Source of the DNA: Zelonia costaricensis
Taxonomy: Eukaryota; Euglenozoa; Kinetoplastea; Trypanosomatida; Trypanosomatidae
DNA length: 44,772 bases
Direction: 5' to 3'
NCBI GenBank assembly: GCA_030849075.1
Contig: JASAOO010003346.1
Span: 1 to 44,772 of the forward strand
The notes under the pieces were generated by a model. The model saw nothing but the letters and a program-made list of their open reading frames with translations, was not told the origin of the DNA and ran no database searches. Both the position numbers and the translations under genes were made by a program. Of the stretch, positions 18,193 to 27,600 are shown piece by piece (position 1 is the first letter of the stretch; every line of letters begins with the position of its first letter).

Positions 18193-21100
18193 TCATTCCT
18201 TTAGCTCGTCAAGGTACCGCTGGATGGCCAGAGGCACCATTCCTGTTGCGTGGTGGGCCGGGTCGGCAAGGTAGTTGAGCGCGTCCCCGTACACCGCTGC
18301 AAAGTCGCGCCGCAGACTGGCACGTGCTGTGTCGTAGTTCAGCGCCGTCTGCACGAGCGCCATGCACTCTGGCACGGCCAGCCGCGGCAGGCAGTGCGCT
18401 CCGATGAAGGCTACACGCGGGTCGCCCTCAGCAGCGATCGGAGTGGCAGATGCGGCGACGAAGAGCCGCAGAGCCGTCACACACGTGCGCTCCTGCACTG
18501 CCAGCCACGCCTCCTCCATCACCGACGCATCCGTCGCCTGCTGGAAGACGGCGTTGAGCGCCGACCACGTCTCTTGCATGGGCGCCTCGGCACCGTTGCC
18601 GGTGCCGTCGCACGTGTCCTCCACAAGCTGCAGCGCCGCGCGCAGTAGCGCGGGCGTCGCCGCATCAGCCGGACCCGCTGTGAGGGCACCGAGGAGACGC
18701 TGCGATTTTTCGGCCAACGCAGGCGCGCGTGCCGACGGGCACGTCGCAAGGAGGCGATGCAACAGCGGGAAGGCGGCACTGCGCAGTTTGGCCGCGTCGA
18801 CGGGGGTGGCTGCCGCCGCGTCCAGTGCGAGGTCGAAGAGCGCTGCGGCGGCGTCCGCGGCAACACGCCGCTCGGAAAGGCCGCGGGCAAACTCGTCGCA
18901 CGCGTCAGCGCGCACGCGCACGTGAGAGGCCTCGGCGCCGCTGAGAACCGCCACGGCAGCGGCGGCCGCGCGCCGCGCGCCGGCTTGGTCCACTGCGTCC
19001 TTCTCCCCCGCCGCCTCGGTGCAGGACACGGCGAGGAAGCGCAGGGCGCCGTCGCATGAATCGGGCGTCCACTGCGTCGCCGGCACCCGCGCGAGCGTCT
19101 CGTACGTTGCCTCGTTGATGCGGGCGTGCTCGTAGGGCTGCATGCACGCGGCGATGGCCAGCAGCGAGGGCAGGATGTCGCCGTCGTGGTGTGCCTCGGC
19201 GTACTTGACGCGCTCCAGCTCGTTGCGCAGCACCTCGTGCGTCTCCTCCGTGAAGAGGTACTCGTTGCAGTCCTCGGACGCCTCAACGGTGCACCGCACG
19301 CACCGCCACAGCGCCGTGTCAAGCCCCGGCACCTTCTCGCGCCACCCGTCGAGGCGCTGCAGGATGCCGAGGAGGATCTCAATCCACTCGAAGGTCACCG
19401 CCGCCGGCTGCTGCGCCACCATCGCGCTCATCACGTCGAGCGAGCCGACGACGAGGGCCGCCACGTTCGGCGCCGGGGCGTCGGCGATGGTCGACTGCTC
19501 CGCGAGGAACTCAAAGTCTAGCGCCATGGAGGCGGCCATCGGAAACGCCGCGGCGAGTTGGGCGAGCGCGCGCAGACCGCCCTGCAGCACCGCGGGCACG
19601 TCCTTGCCCTCCGAGATTAGGGTACTCGTGGCCATGACGAGCGAGTCGCTGAACACGCTTGCGAGCTCGCGGTGGTCCATGGCGCACACGAGCGCAAAGA
19701 CGCCCTCAACCACGCTGCACACAGCCTTCTTCTTCAGCTCCTCCTTGACGGCGCTGCTGTCGGCGATGCCGCTGAGCACGTCGGCCACAAGCGAAAGGCT
19801 CGGCGAGCCGAGAAGCACGCGCCGCGTCGAGCTCTCCCGCGGGGTGCGCAGGCAGGCCAGCTGCAGCAGGCGCACAACGGCCGCCGTGATGGCGGGGTCG
19901 CGCCGGTTCAGCAGCCCACTTAGGGACACGCTCAGCCCGCTCACCCACAGCTGCTGCAGGCAGAGCTGCGCGTAGGCGCTGCGCACACCGCGGGCTTGGC
20001 TGCCGTCCACAGCCGCCCCAGTGTCGCCCGGCTCCTTCTCCGGCCCCGCTTCCAGCACGACATCCGCGAGCGCCTCCACGACCGCGGTGGCAAGCGCCGG
20101 CTTGGGTGTGTTGACGAGGGCGCGGTGCAGCCACAGGACGGGGTTGCCGGGCAGCGCGTGGACGCAGAAGGCGCGAACGGGCAGCGGCAGCTCCAACGCC
20201 TTGTTGTGAAACGTCGTCACCGCCTTGGCGTCCACCGGCGCCCCGCTCGCGCTGCCTCGCAGGAGGCGCTGGAGTTGAGCAGCCGTCTCGAGGTGCCCCG
20301 CCGCGTCTGGGCCGACGATCCACTCGGCGGCCTGCAGCGCTGGCGGCACCACGGTCGACTGCTGCGTAAGGCGGGCCCAGGCGGCGCACAGCTCCTCGTG
20401 CGCCACGGCGACGTCGTCGGCGTCGCCCTCCTGCCGCGCGACGGCGCAGGCGTAGTACAGCTTCACGGCGGTGTGGAAGTGCACCGGCAGCGGCAGCTGC
20501 GTGAGGGCTGCGACGAGGGTGAGCAGGCGCTTGTGCAGCGCGGCAGAGAAGGCGACGTGGAGGGCGAGAGCGCTGAGGAGGTCGAGCAGGACGAGCTGCA
20601 CGCCGACATGGCGGCCGCACTTTAGCACCTCGACCTCCACCAGGCGCCAGAGCTCATCGCAGCTCTCGAGCAGCGTCGCGACGGACCCGCCCATGGCAGA
20701 GCAGCGCAGCGCCCATGCGAGCACGTGCAGGACCGACCACACCTCGTTGACCTTCTCGTCGCTGTCCTGCTCGATGCAGCGGAGCAGCGCGGGCAGGGCG
20801 GCGAGCGTGCTGAGGGCCTGTTCGCCGATGTCCTCCACGGCGCAGGCGTTAGCCAACCACGTGTTGCGGCACCACACGTCCCACGCAACGCCGGCGACGG
20901 CCATCGAGTGCGCCGTGGCGACGCCAAGGTCCTGCTCCAAGCGCGCCAGAGCAGAGAAGAGCAGCGGGTAGCGGCCCGCCACGACCGCCACAACGGTGGG
21001 GTACCCCGCCAGCTGCGTCAACTTGCTCTGCACCGCGGCCAGCGCGTCGGTCGTCGGCTTCGACTGGAGGTGCTCGAGCAGCTGCTCCACATCAGCGTAC

Positions 21101-21282
21101 ACCCGCGCGTCCTCCTCGTGCGGGAAGCAATACGCGGCGCAGTCTACTTGGCCCAACACCACCTTCGGCATCGGCGCCGCCGGGGTGGTGGAGGACGACG
21201 CTTTTGGGACCGCCGCCTTCGCGTTTGACTTTCCCCCCGGCTTGCGGGAGGACGAGGAGCCTTGTGGCGAGCCTCGTGGCAT
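18193..21282 (-). CDS. Large alpha-helical (ARM/HEAT-like) protein, function unknown
   Basis: This 1029-residue protein has a short, basic, Ser/Pro/Lys-rich N-terminus (MPRGSPQGSSSSRKPGGKSN) that looks disordered. It is followed by some 980 residues of Leu/Ala/Val-rich helices, with regular helix-turn-helix spacing typical of armadillo or HEAT solenoids. Examples are ALAAVQSKLTQLAGYPTVVA, VLHVLAWALRCSAMGG and SLDVMSAMVAQQPAAVTFEW. There is no membrane helix, signal sequence or catalytic motif. Karyopherin, proteasome-associated and cytoskeletal adaptor families are all compatible, and I cannot choose among them. The ATG at 21282 follows a strong acceptor by 76 bases; the frame upstream translates only a C-rich UTR. 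Confidence 0.75.
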   Translation of the reverse strand: MPRGSPQGSSSSRKPGGKSNAKAAVPKASSSTTPAAPMPKVVLGQVDCAAYCFPHEEDARVYADVEQLLEHLQSKPTTDALAAVQSKLTQLAGYPTVVAVVAGRYPLLFSALARLEQDLGVATAHSMAVAGVAWDVWCRNTWLANACAVEDIGEQALSTLAALPALLRCIEQDSDEKVNEVWSVLHVLAWALRCSAMGGSVATLLESCDELWRLVEVEVLKCGRHVGVQLVLLDLLSALALHVAFSAALHKRLLTLVAALTQLPLPVHFHTAVKLYYACAVARQEGDADDVAVAHEELCAAWARLTQQSTVVPPALQAAEWIVGPDAAGHLETAAQLQRLLRGSASGAPVDAKAVTTFHNKALELPLPVRAFCVHALPGNPVLWLHRALVNTPKPALATAVVEALADVVLEAGPEKEPGDTGAAVDGSQARGVRSAYAQLCLQQLWVSGLSVSLSGLLNRRDPAITAAVVRLLQLACLRTPRESSTRRVLLGSPSLSLVADVLSGIADSSAVKEELKKKAVCSVVEGVFALVCAMDHRELASVFSDSLVMATSTLISEGKDVPAVLQGGLRALAQLAAAFPMAASMALDFEFLAEQSTIADAPAPNVAALVVGSLDVMSAMVAQQPAAVTFEWIEILLGILQRLDGWREKVPGLDTALWRCVRCTVEASEDCNEYLFTEETHEVLRNELERVKYAEAHHDGDILPSLLAIAACMQPYEHARINEATYETLARVPATQWTPDSCDGALRFLAVSCTEAAGEKDAVDQAGARRAAAAAVAVLSGAEASHVRVRADACDEFARGLSERRVAADAAAALFDLALDAAAATPVDAAKLRSAAFPLLHRLLATCPSARAPALAEKSQRLLGALTAGPADAATPALLRAALQLVEDTCDGTGNGAEAPMQETWSALNAVFQQATDASVMEEAWLAVQERTCVTALRLFVAASATPIAAEGDPRVAFIGAHCLPRLAVPECMALVQTALNYDTARASLRRDFAAVYGDALNYLADPAHHATGMVPLAIQRYLDELKE

Positions 21283-21357
21283 CGGTGCCGTCCAGGGAGC
21301 CGAATACGGGCAGGAGGGGGTGGGGGTGCGGGCAGGCGGCGCCGTGAGGTCCGGTGC

Positions 21358-21402
21358 TGGGTGAGGAGAGGGAGCGGGGGCGGGGGAGGGGAAGAGGGGG
21401 AC
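21358..21402 (-). promoter_or_regulatory. Predicted spliced-leader acceptor for the large helical protein
   Basis: About 40 bases of near-pure pyrimidine on the minus strand end in CTCACCCAG, with the AG at 21358-21359. The 5' UTR would be 76 bases. Confidence 0.6.
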
Positions 21403-22144
21403 GCCTGCACTTAAAGACGGGAGGGCGGGGGGAGAGAAGACGGGGAGGCGTTCAAACCAGGAAATGAGTTGTTCCGTTACGAGTTTATGTGTGAGAGCGG
21501 CTGTGGATGGGGGGCGGGGCGGCTCTCTGGGGACAAGGGAAAGAGAGGGGAGGGAGGGAGTGCGGGGTCCCGCGTATTTTGATGTTGCGTGTGAATGCGT
21601 GCGTCGGCTTGCCGTCACGGAAAGGCGAGGAATGAAGAGAAGACACAGCCACAACTCTGTCAGCAATTGCGACTGCGCTTGTGTGCGCTGTGGGAGCGGG
21701 CGGGGACGGAGAAGTCGACCTGGTGAATCCGTGGGCGAGCGGGGGGGGGGGAAGGTGGAGTGACGCGGTGAAGAATGTGGAGGGTGTGTAAGAGGAGGAG
21801 AACTCGCTGCGAGCACGTGAAGCGGCGCGCGTGTGTTTGTGTGAATTGAATGTACAACAGCATCAGCGGTGAGGTCAGGTGAGGGTAGATCACAATTAAA
21901 GGGGAGGGGTGTGTGGAGCCGCTGGCGGCCCGAAAGGAGGGCGGCGGCCCGTCAGCGGCAGCTGTACTGCGCAAATGTGCCGGCGCGGGAACGATAGAAG
22001 CGGCAGGCATGTCGAGCAGCACGCGCATTTTGAGTTGGTGTCTGCGAAGCAGGGGCCCACAGCACCAGGTGACAAACCGGAGCGTAAAACCGCAGGTGCC
22101 GCGACCCGGCACTGCCATGTGACAACTCCCAGCACCTTGCACAG

Positions 22145-22171
22145 ACACACACACACACACACACACACACA
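22145..22171. repeat. (CA)13 microsatellite
   Basis: Uninterrupted CA run. It lies about 50 bases past the ALKBH7-like stop codon and reads as UG in that 3' UTR. Confidence 0.95.
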
Positions 22172-22221
22172 GATACCACCTCCATCACAGCCGCCGGCGC
22201 CGTGCCCACCGCTTGAGTCTG

Positions 22222-23637
22222 TCACCTGGAGTTGGGGAGACTGGCCAGTATCTTCTCGCCGTCCTTGACGTGCGGTGCCATCTTGCGGATGGTGCTGCGC
22301 ATGTCGAGCGGCGCGTCCTGCGAGACGTCAGGCATGCGGGAGTTGAGGAAGGCGGTGCCGTCGTAGTCCATCGTCTTGAGCTTCGTCTTGTAGAAGCGCG
22401 CCTTGGCGTCCACCCGGTCCCACGTCCCCTCGATGTTGCCGGCATCGAAACCGTCCTCGCGGTCCTTCTCGGGGTCCACCTGCGAGGACTCGGTCATCTT
22501 CTTCTTGAGCCACAGGTCGTTGATGGGCTGTCCCGCGTCCTGCATCACCTTCATGTCCTGCAAAATACCGTACACGTTGGAGAACTGCTGCTGGTACTGC
22601 CCGTAGTCCTGCCGGATGTCACCCATGGCCTTTTTCGCGGCCGCCGGCCCCGTCGACGCCCCGCCCTCGCCTGTCGCGAGGTCGCCGCCCAGCGCACCCT
22701 TGCCAGACGCGTTCTCCATCGCGGCGGCCAGGAAGGTGTCCAAAGGGCGCTGCGGACTGGCCGCTGCGGCAGCCGCTAGCGATGGTGTTTCGAAGCCTGG
22801 CGGCTGCAGCGCCGCGTCAGCGCTGGGGCCCGCGCCACTGCCCGACTCCCGCGCGCGCCGCGCCGCCGCCGCCTCCTCGGCAAGGCGCTTGCCTGCCACC
22901 TCCATGCTCTCCTCGAGGCGCTCCTGCAGCACGCGGCCGTCGAGCAGGTTGGGGTTGAGCTTCCAGACCTGCACGCCGAGCCGCATATCCGTCTCGACCC
23001 GCCGGCGCGTGCCGTTCGCTGCGACGAAGGTGTGCACCTCCTCGGTCCGCTCCCCGAAGCGGAAGCCCCAGCGCGCCTCGCCCGAGACGCAGAGCAGCGC
23101 ACGCGAGGGGAGGTACACCTGCCCGCGCCGACCGGTGCTCTCGTCGTCAAAGTCGAGCACCGTGTCGCTGAGGAGGTTGACGTACAGGAACCCCGTGCCG
23201 ACGGTGGGGTGCTCGACGTGCATCTCGTAGCCGGGGATCTGGTGCTCCACCACACGCGCCGTGTCGGGCACCGCGCCCAGCAGCGGCGGCGCCACCTCAC
23301 GCAAGATGCGCAGCAGCGTCGGCGACCAGAGCAGGCCCGGCAGCCGGCGCACCTCCTTTCGTTGCCAGTTCTTCACCTCCGTGAAGTCCTTTTCGATGCC
23401 AAACAGCTCGAGGTAGGTGTGCTTGATCACCTTGTCCTCCGGCGTCGAGCCTTGGTGCACCACGAGCTGGCCCTCGCGCTGCAGCACGCGGCCGAGCTCG
23501 GCGTAGATGAGCTCCTCCTCGTCCAGCGTCACTGCATTCCGAAACACCTCGCAGCGACGCACCTGCGGCGGTAGCGACACCAGCGACGCGTCAGACGTCA
23601 AGCTGCGCGCCAGGCAAGCGAGCCCGCGGCGGAGCAT
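22222..23637 (-). CDS. ALKBH7-like mitochondrial protein, possibly a pseudo-enzyme
   Basis: This 471-residue protein has an N-terminal mitochondrial-type leader (MLRRGLACLARSL). A region at about 38-230 resembles the AlkB-homologue 2-oxoglutarate/Fe(II) oxygenase fold, closest in pattern to ALKBH7. The core reads HVEHPTVGTGFLYVNLLSDT, then YLPSRALLCVSGEARWGFRF. His140 fits the first metal ligand. The partner acid is Glu142 instead of the usual Asp, and the place of the distal His (after EARWGF) holds Arg-Phe-Gly. Arg219 could be the 2-oxoglutarate-binding arginine. The C-terminal 240 residues (Ala-rich linker, then a charged helical part) have no counterpart in ALKBH7. It may be structural rather than catalytic. 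The start at 23637 follows a strong acceptor by 18 bases. Confidence 0.7.
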   Translation of the reverse strand: MLRRGLACLARSLTSDASLVSLPPQVRRCEVFRNAVTLDEEELIYAELGRVLQREGQLVVHQGSTPEDKVIKHTYLELFGIEKDFTEVKNWQRKEVRRLPGLLWSPTLLRILREVAPPLLGAVPDTARVVEHQIPGYEMHVEHPTVGTGFLYVNLLSDTVLDFDDESTGRRGQVYLPSRALLCVSGEARWGFRFGERTEEVHTFVAANGTRRRVETDMRLGVQVWKLNPNLLDGRVLQERLEESMEVAGKRLAEEAAAARRARESGSGAGPSADAALQPPGFETPSLAAAAAASPQRPLDTFLAAAMENASGKGALGGDLATGEGGASTGPAAAKKAMGDIRQDYGQYQQQFSNVYGILQDMKVMQDAGQPINDLWLKKKMTESSQVDPEKDREDGFDAGNIEGTWDRVDAKARFYKTKLKTMDYDGTAFLNSRMPDVSQDAPLDMRSTIRKMAPHVKDGEKILASLPNSR

Positions 23638-23655
23638 GGTGCTCGACGTGCACGA

Positions 23656-23716
23656 CTGGCCCGGCGGAGGAGGGGGGATGAGGAGGGGGGAGGTGGGAGA
23701 AGGGGAGACGGGGAGG
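23656..23716 (-). promoter_or_regulatory. Predicted spliced-leader acceptor for the ALKBH7-like gene
   Basis: The minus strand has more than 50 bases of nearly pure pyrimidine followed by the first AG, in GGCCAG at 23656-23657. The 5' UTR would be 18 bases. Confidence 0.65.
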
Positions 23717-24527
23717 TCTGTGTGTGGGAAGGGCGCCCCCTTGGGTCTCCTTCGTGACCCACTGAACTAGCCGGCAGCCACGAGCTGCGTGCGGGAGAGA
23801 GTGAGGATGAGCGGGAGGGGGGGGGGCGGGGGCGGGAGACAGCGGGTTAAATGCGTGAAGGAGGTGTTGAGTGCGTGTGCAGGGTGGAAGAGAGAGCGTG
23901 AAGGCGCCCTTCTCGTCCGAGGCGAAATAGCCGCAGCATGTGAGGCGGCAGTGGTGATCCCATCGCGGTGCACAGCGGGCCGTCGCTGTACGTCGATAAA
24001 CCCCCCAGAACGTGGCGCCACGCGAGCTGCGAAGTGCTTCACCAGCAAGACGAGTGCAGACTCGGGCAGCACCCCTCGAAGAGAAGTCAAAGTCCGTGCC
24101 TCTGCACCGGTTCCTTCCGTCCTGGATAGTGCTGCGCCCTCGTCCGCGTGGTTTGCTGTTGACCAAGTGCCATGCCGCCGCGTACATCCTGTGCGGCTGT
24201 CTCTCCTTTTCTCGCGATTAAGTTAGGCGCATCGAGGCCGCCGTGGTACACGAGGTGCAATCATCGAAGCTCCAATCCAACGAAGCGAAATCGCCGGCCA
24301 CCGCACACCCAACAAGCCCGAGGACTGGGAGGCACACAACAGAGTCGCTGAAGCGCGCGCGCGGACGCCTCACATCGCACGACATCGTTCCTGCTGCTCC
24401 TCCCGCCTTCCTGTTGCGTCCACCCCACTCCACCCGTGCACTCCACGTGGAGCGCCGCAAGCGGTACATTATGTGACGCAGCCGAGCAAACACCTAGCCA
24501 CCCACGCACCCACACACACGCCTCCGC

Positions 24528-24543
24528 AAAAAAAAAAAAAAAA
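24528..24543. repeat. A16 homopolymer (U16 in the transcript)
   Basis: Uninterrupted A run about 130 bases past the SPT6 stop. On the transcribed strand it is a U16 tract. It could act as a cryptic polypyrimidine signal or couple to polyadenylation. Confidence 0.92.
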
Positions 24544-24675
24544 CTCCGACAAACCGGTGCACCAGCGGAGGCGGCGCACCGCTGTCATCTAGAAGCAACA
24601 AGCCAGCGGCCCCATCCCTCCCCCCTCCCGCCGATGCCAGGCTCCTCGTACACCCCTGACAAGCGGCGCGGAGGA

Positions 24676-27600
24676 CTAGAGGATGTGTCCGCTGGCTGGC
24701 TGCCGGCTCATCGCCCGGGCGTAGTTTTTCACAGTCTCGCTCACCTTCTCGGCGCTGCCGCACGGCACCCACTTGCTGGTCGCCTTCCCGTCGTGGAAAA
24801 AGGGCAGGCGGATGTAGATGTGCTGGCTCGTGATGTGGAGCGGGAAGTGGTACGTCTCGCCGCCACCGGTCGAGAAGACCTGGTACAAGTGCCGCTTGTG
24901 CTCCGTCTCTGCAAAGACGTACGCGAAGCCGCCCGTAATCTCCTGCTGTGCCTTGAGCGCAGCCGGCACGTACTCGGTGCTGTCCTCGAACCGGCGGTGC
25001 GTGCGCACGCTCATGATGCGCTTCACCATCGGCTCCACGAAGTTGCAGAGGAAGTCGTCCACATCGGTGAACTCCCACTGCTGATCGACAACGCGGTCCT
25101 CGACGCGGTAGTAGAAGAGACCGTTGGTGCGGCGCTGCTCGGAGATGACCCAGTGGTTCGTCGCGGTACCGCCCACCTTCACCTCGCACACGACACGGTT
25201 CACGCTGGAGGAGCGCGGCCGCAGCAGCGCCTCCCCAATCTCCTTCCCGCGCAGCATCTCCGTCGCTACGCCCCTGGACACGTCACGGAAGAGAGGGTGC
25301 CGCGAGATCTTCGTTGAGAAGACCCGCACCTGCTGCTCCACCTGCGCCGTGTTGAGCGAGTTGACGCTGCTGTTCGCCGCGCCGCGCTCCATGTGGCCGT
25401 ACGACGGCATCGCCGCCTCCGTCTCGGCGCCGGCGTCGTGGCCGAACGGCAGGTCTTCGCGCGGACGGCACCACTGCAGGTGCAGCTCGCAGCGCGCCCA
25501 CACGCAGCGGCGCACCGTGCCCTGCACCAGGGCCCCGCGCTGCAGCCACGCCGGCCGCTCGCCGCGCTCGGGCGGCCGCTGCCCTTCAGCGCCTTCGCCG
25601 CGCGCCCAGTCCCGCATCTGCTCGCTGCGCCGGATGTACTCGAGCAGCTCCACCCGCAGCGCCTCGTCGCGGATGTCGCCGGCGGCGATGAAGGCGCTGA
25701 CACCGCGCGACGTGGTGAGGCGAATTCCGGGGGACGTGCGCCCCCGCACACTCGAGACCGTGCCGGTGATGTAGTCGCCCTCCCGCACCACAAAGGACGC
25801 CCCGCCGCTGACGCTGCCCGTCTTGGACAGCGCCGTGACGTCGCCGCTCGTGAGGTACGTGATGCCCGTGACGCAACTCATGAACTCCACCGTCGTGAGG
25901 CGGCGGTACGGCCGGCGTGCAAAGCTGCGGCCGTTGGCGACGATCTCGTCCACGACGAGCTCCACCTCGCGGCGGCCAAGGTCCTTTGTGCCCACCAGCG
26001 CCCGCGCCGTCTCCACGATGCCGCCGACGTTGACGCGGTAGAGGGCGACGCGCCGCTCCTCCTGCGCCATGCAGAGCAGACCGACAAGGAGCACCTCTGC
26101 CGGCAGCGTGGACGAGGCAGCCGTCGCCTTGGCCACCGCGCACGCCACCGGGTACCAGGCGAGCGGGATGAGTGTCGCGTCCAGCGGGTGCCACGGCATC
26201 TCCGCCTCGGCCTCGCCAGCCGCCCGCACGCGCAAGGCAGGCGTCGCGTTCTGCACCACCGCCGGCCCGTACCGCTGCAGCAGCGCCGCGACCTGCTGCC
26301 GACTTGCGGGCACGTCGGTGTGGAGGACGGCACCCGCCACAGCGCGCGCCTTCGCCGGGCCGAGACCGGGCACAAACTGCAGCACCGCCGCCGCGTTGGG
26401 CCGGAAGACGACGTCGCTGACCCACATGCCGATCTGCGCCACCCACAGGCTCATCTCCCACGTAAGGCGCTGGTACAGCTGGCGGTCGTGTGTGCTCGAG
26501 ATTCGCGTGGTGCGGCACAGCTGCAGCGCCGTCTGCTCCCCGTCGAAGAGGGCGCACAGCACCAGCAGCGGGTCCTGCACGTAGCGGGCCAGCGCGACGC
26601 TTGTGACGACGAGGTTGTCGCCCTGCGGAAACTCGAGCCGGGCGTACGTCGTGACGCTGTAGTACCGCGCCACCTCCACGCTGGCCCACACAACCGGCAC
26701 ATCCACGAAGGTGCTGTGGTGCACCTGCTCCCGCACAAAGTCCTCCAGCGTGCGTAGCAGCGGCAAACACTCCATCGACGCGGCGCCGATGGCGACGACG
26801 GTGGGCCGGCAGCGCAGGAAGAGCGCACGCAGCTGCGAGGCCTGCAGCAACGCCCGCTCACGCCCACTCACGGTGTTCACGGCGCACTCGACCCACCGCG
26901 TCGTGCCCAGCACGGTGCCGTGCTCGTCTATAAACGTGAAGGCCGTGACGCCGCTGTTGCCGCGGTACACGGCGCACACGCGGCTCGTGTCATGGGTGTC
27001 CTTGCTGGCCGGCAGCGCCTCCACGACGTTCCACTGAGGCTCCCACACCCGCGCCGCACCGTCGAAGTCGCTCAGCTGCAGCCGCGTCGGCGTGTACGGG
27101 CCCTGGGCGCAGAAAGCGCTGAGGTGCTGAGCCGAGGCGGCGTTCACAACGTACTCGGCGTGCGCCGTGAGCTGCGCGCGCACCTGTGTGGGCAGCATCT
27201 CGAGCAGGCGAATGACCACGAGGCTCATGGCCTCGTCGCGGGCGCGCCACCAGTCCGTGTCCTCGCGCCGCTGGTACAGGCCGTCGAGGTTGAGAATGTT
27301 GTACACGAGCTTCTGGTCCAGCACGAAGTACAGCTTGACGAGGTCGTTGCGCTCCATCTCGATGAGCTCGAGGAAGTACTGGGCGTGCTCGGTGAAGATG
27401 CTGGCCAGCGAGAAGACCTGGTCGGGCCGCTCGGCGCGCTTGTAGCTGACAATAAGGTCGCCCTCGGCGCAGAAAGCCTCCACGGCCATCGTGGCGAGAA
27501 CCGGCGTCTTGCAGAACTGCGAGACGAGAGCCTTGGTGAAGAGCGACAGCACCTGCTCACCGTCCAGCGGACGCGCGAGGCTGCGGCCCACGTTGGCGGC

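Larger units (their letters stand above)
21283..22221. other. Intergenic region between the ALKBH7-like and large helical protein genes
   Basis: A G10 run occurs at 21749-21758 and a CA microsatellite at 22145-22171, soon after the ALKBH7-like stop. No additional gene was recognised. Confidence 0.6.
23638..24675. other. Intergenic region between SPT6 and the ALKBH7-like gene
   Basis: It contains the SPT6 3' UTR, including an A16 run at 24528-24543 (U16 in the transcript), and a G-run near 23818-23826. No motif-bearing open frame was found. Confidence 0.6.
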
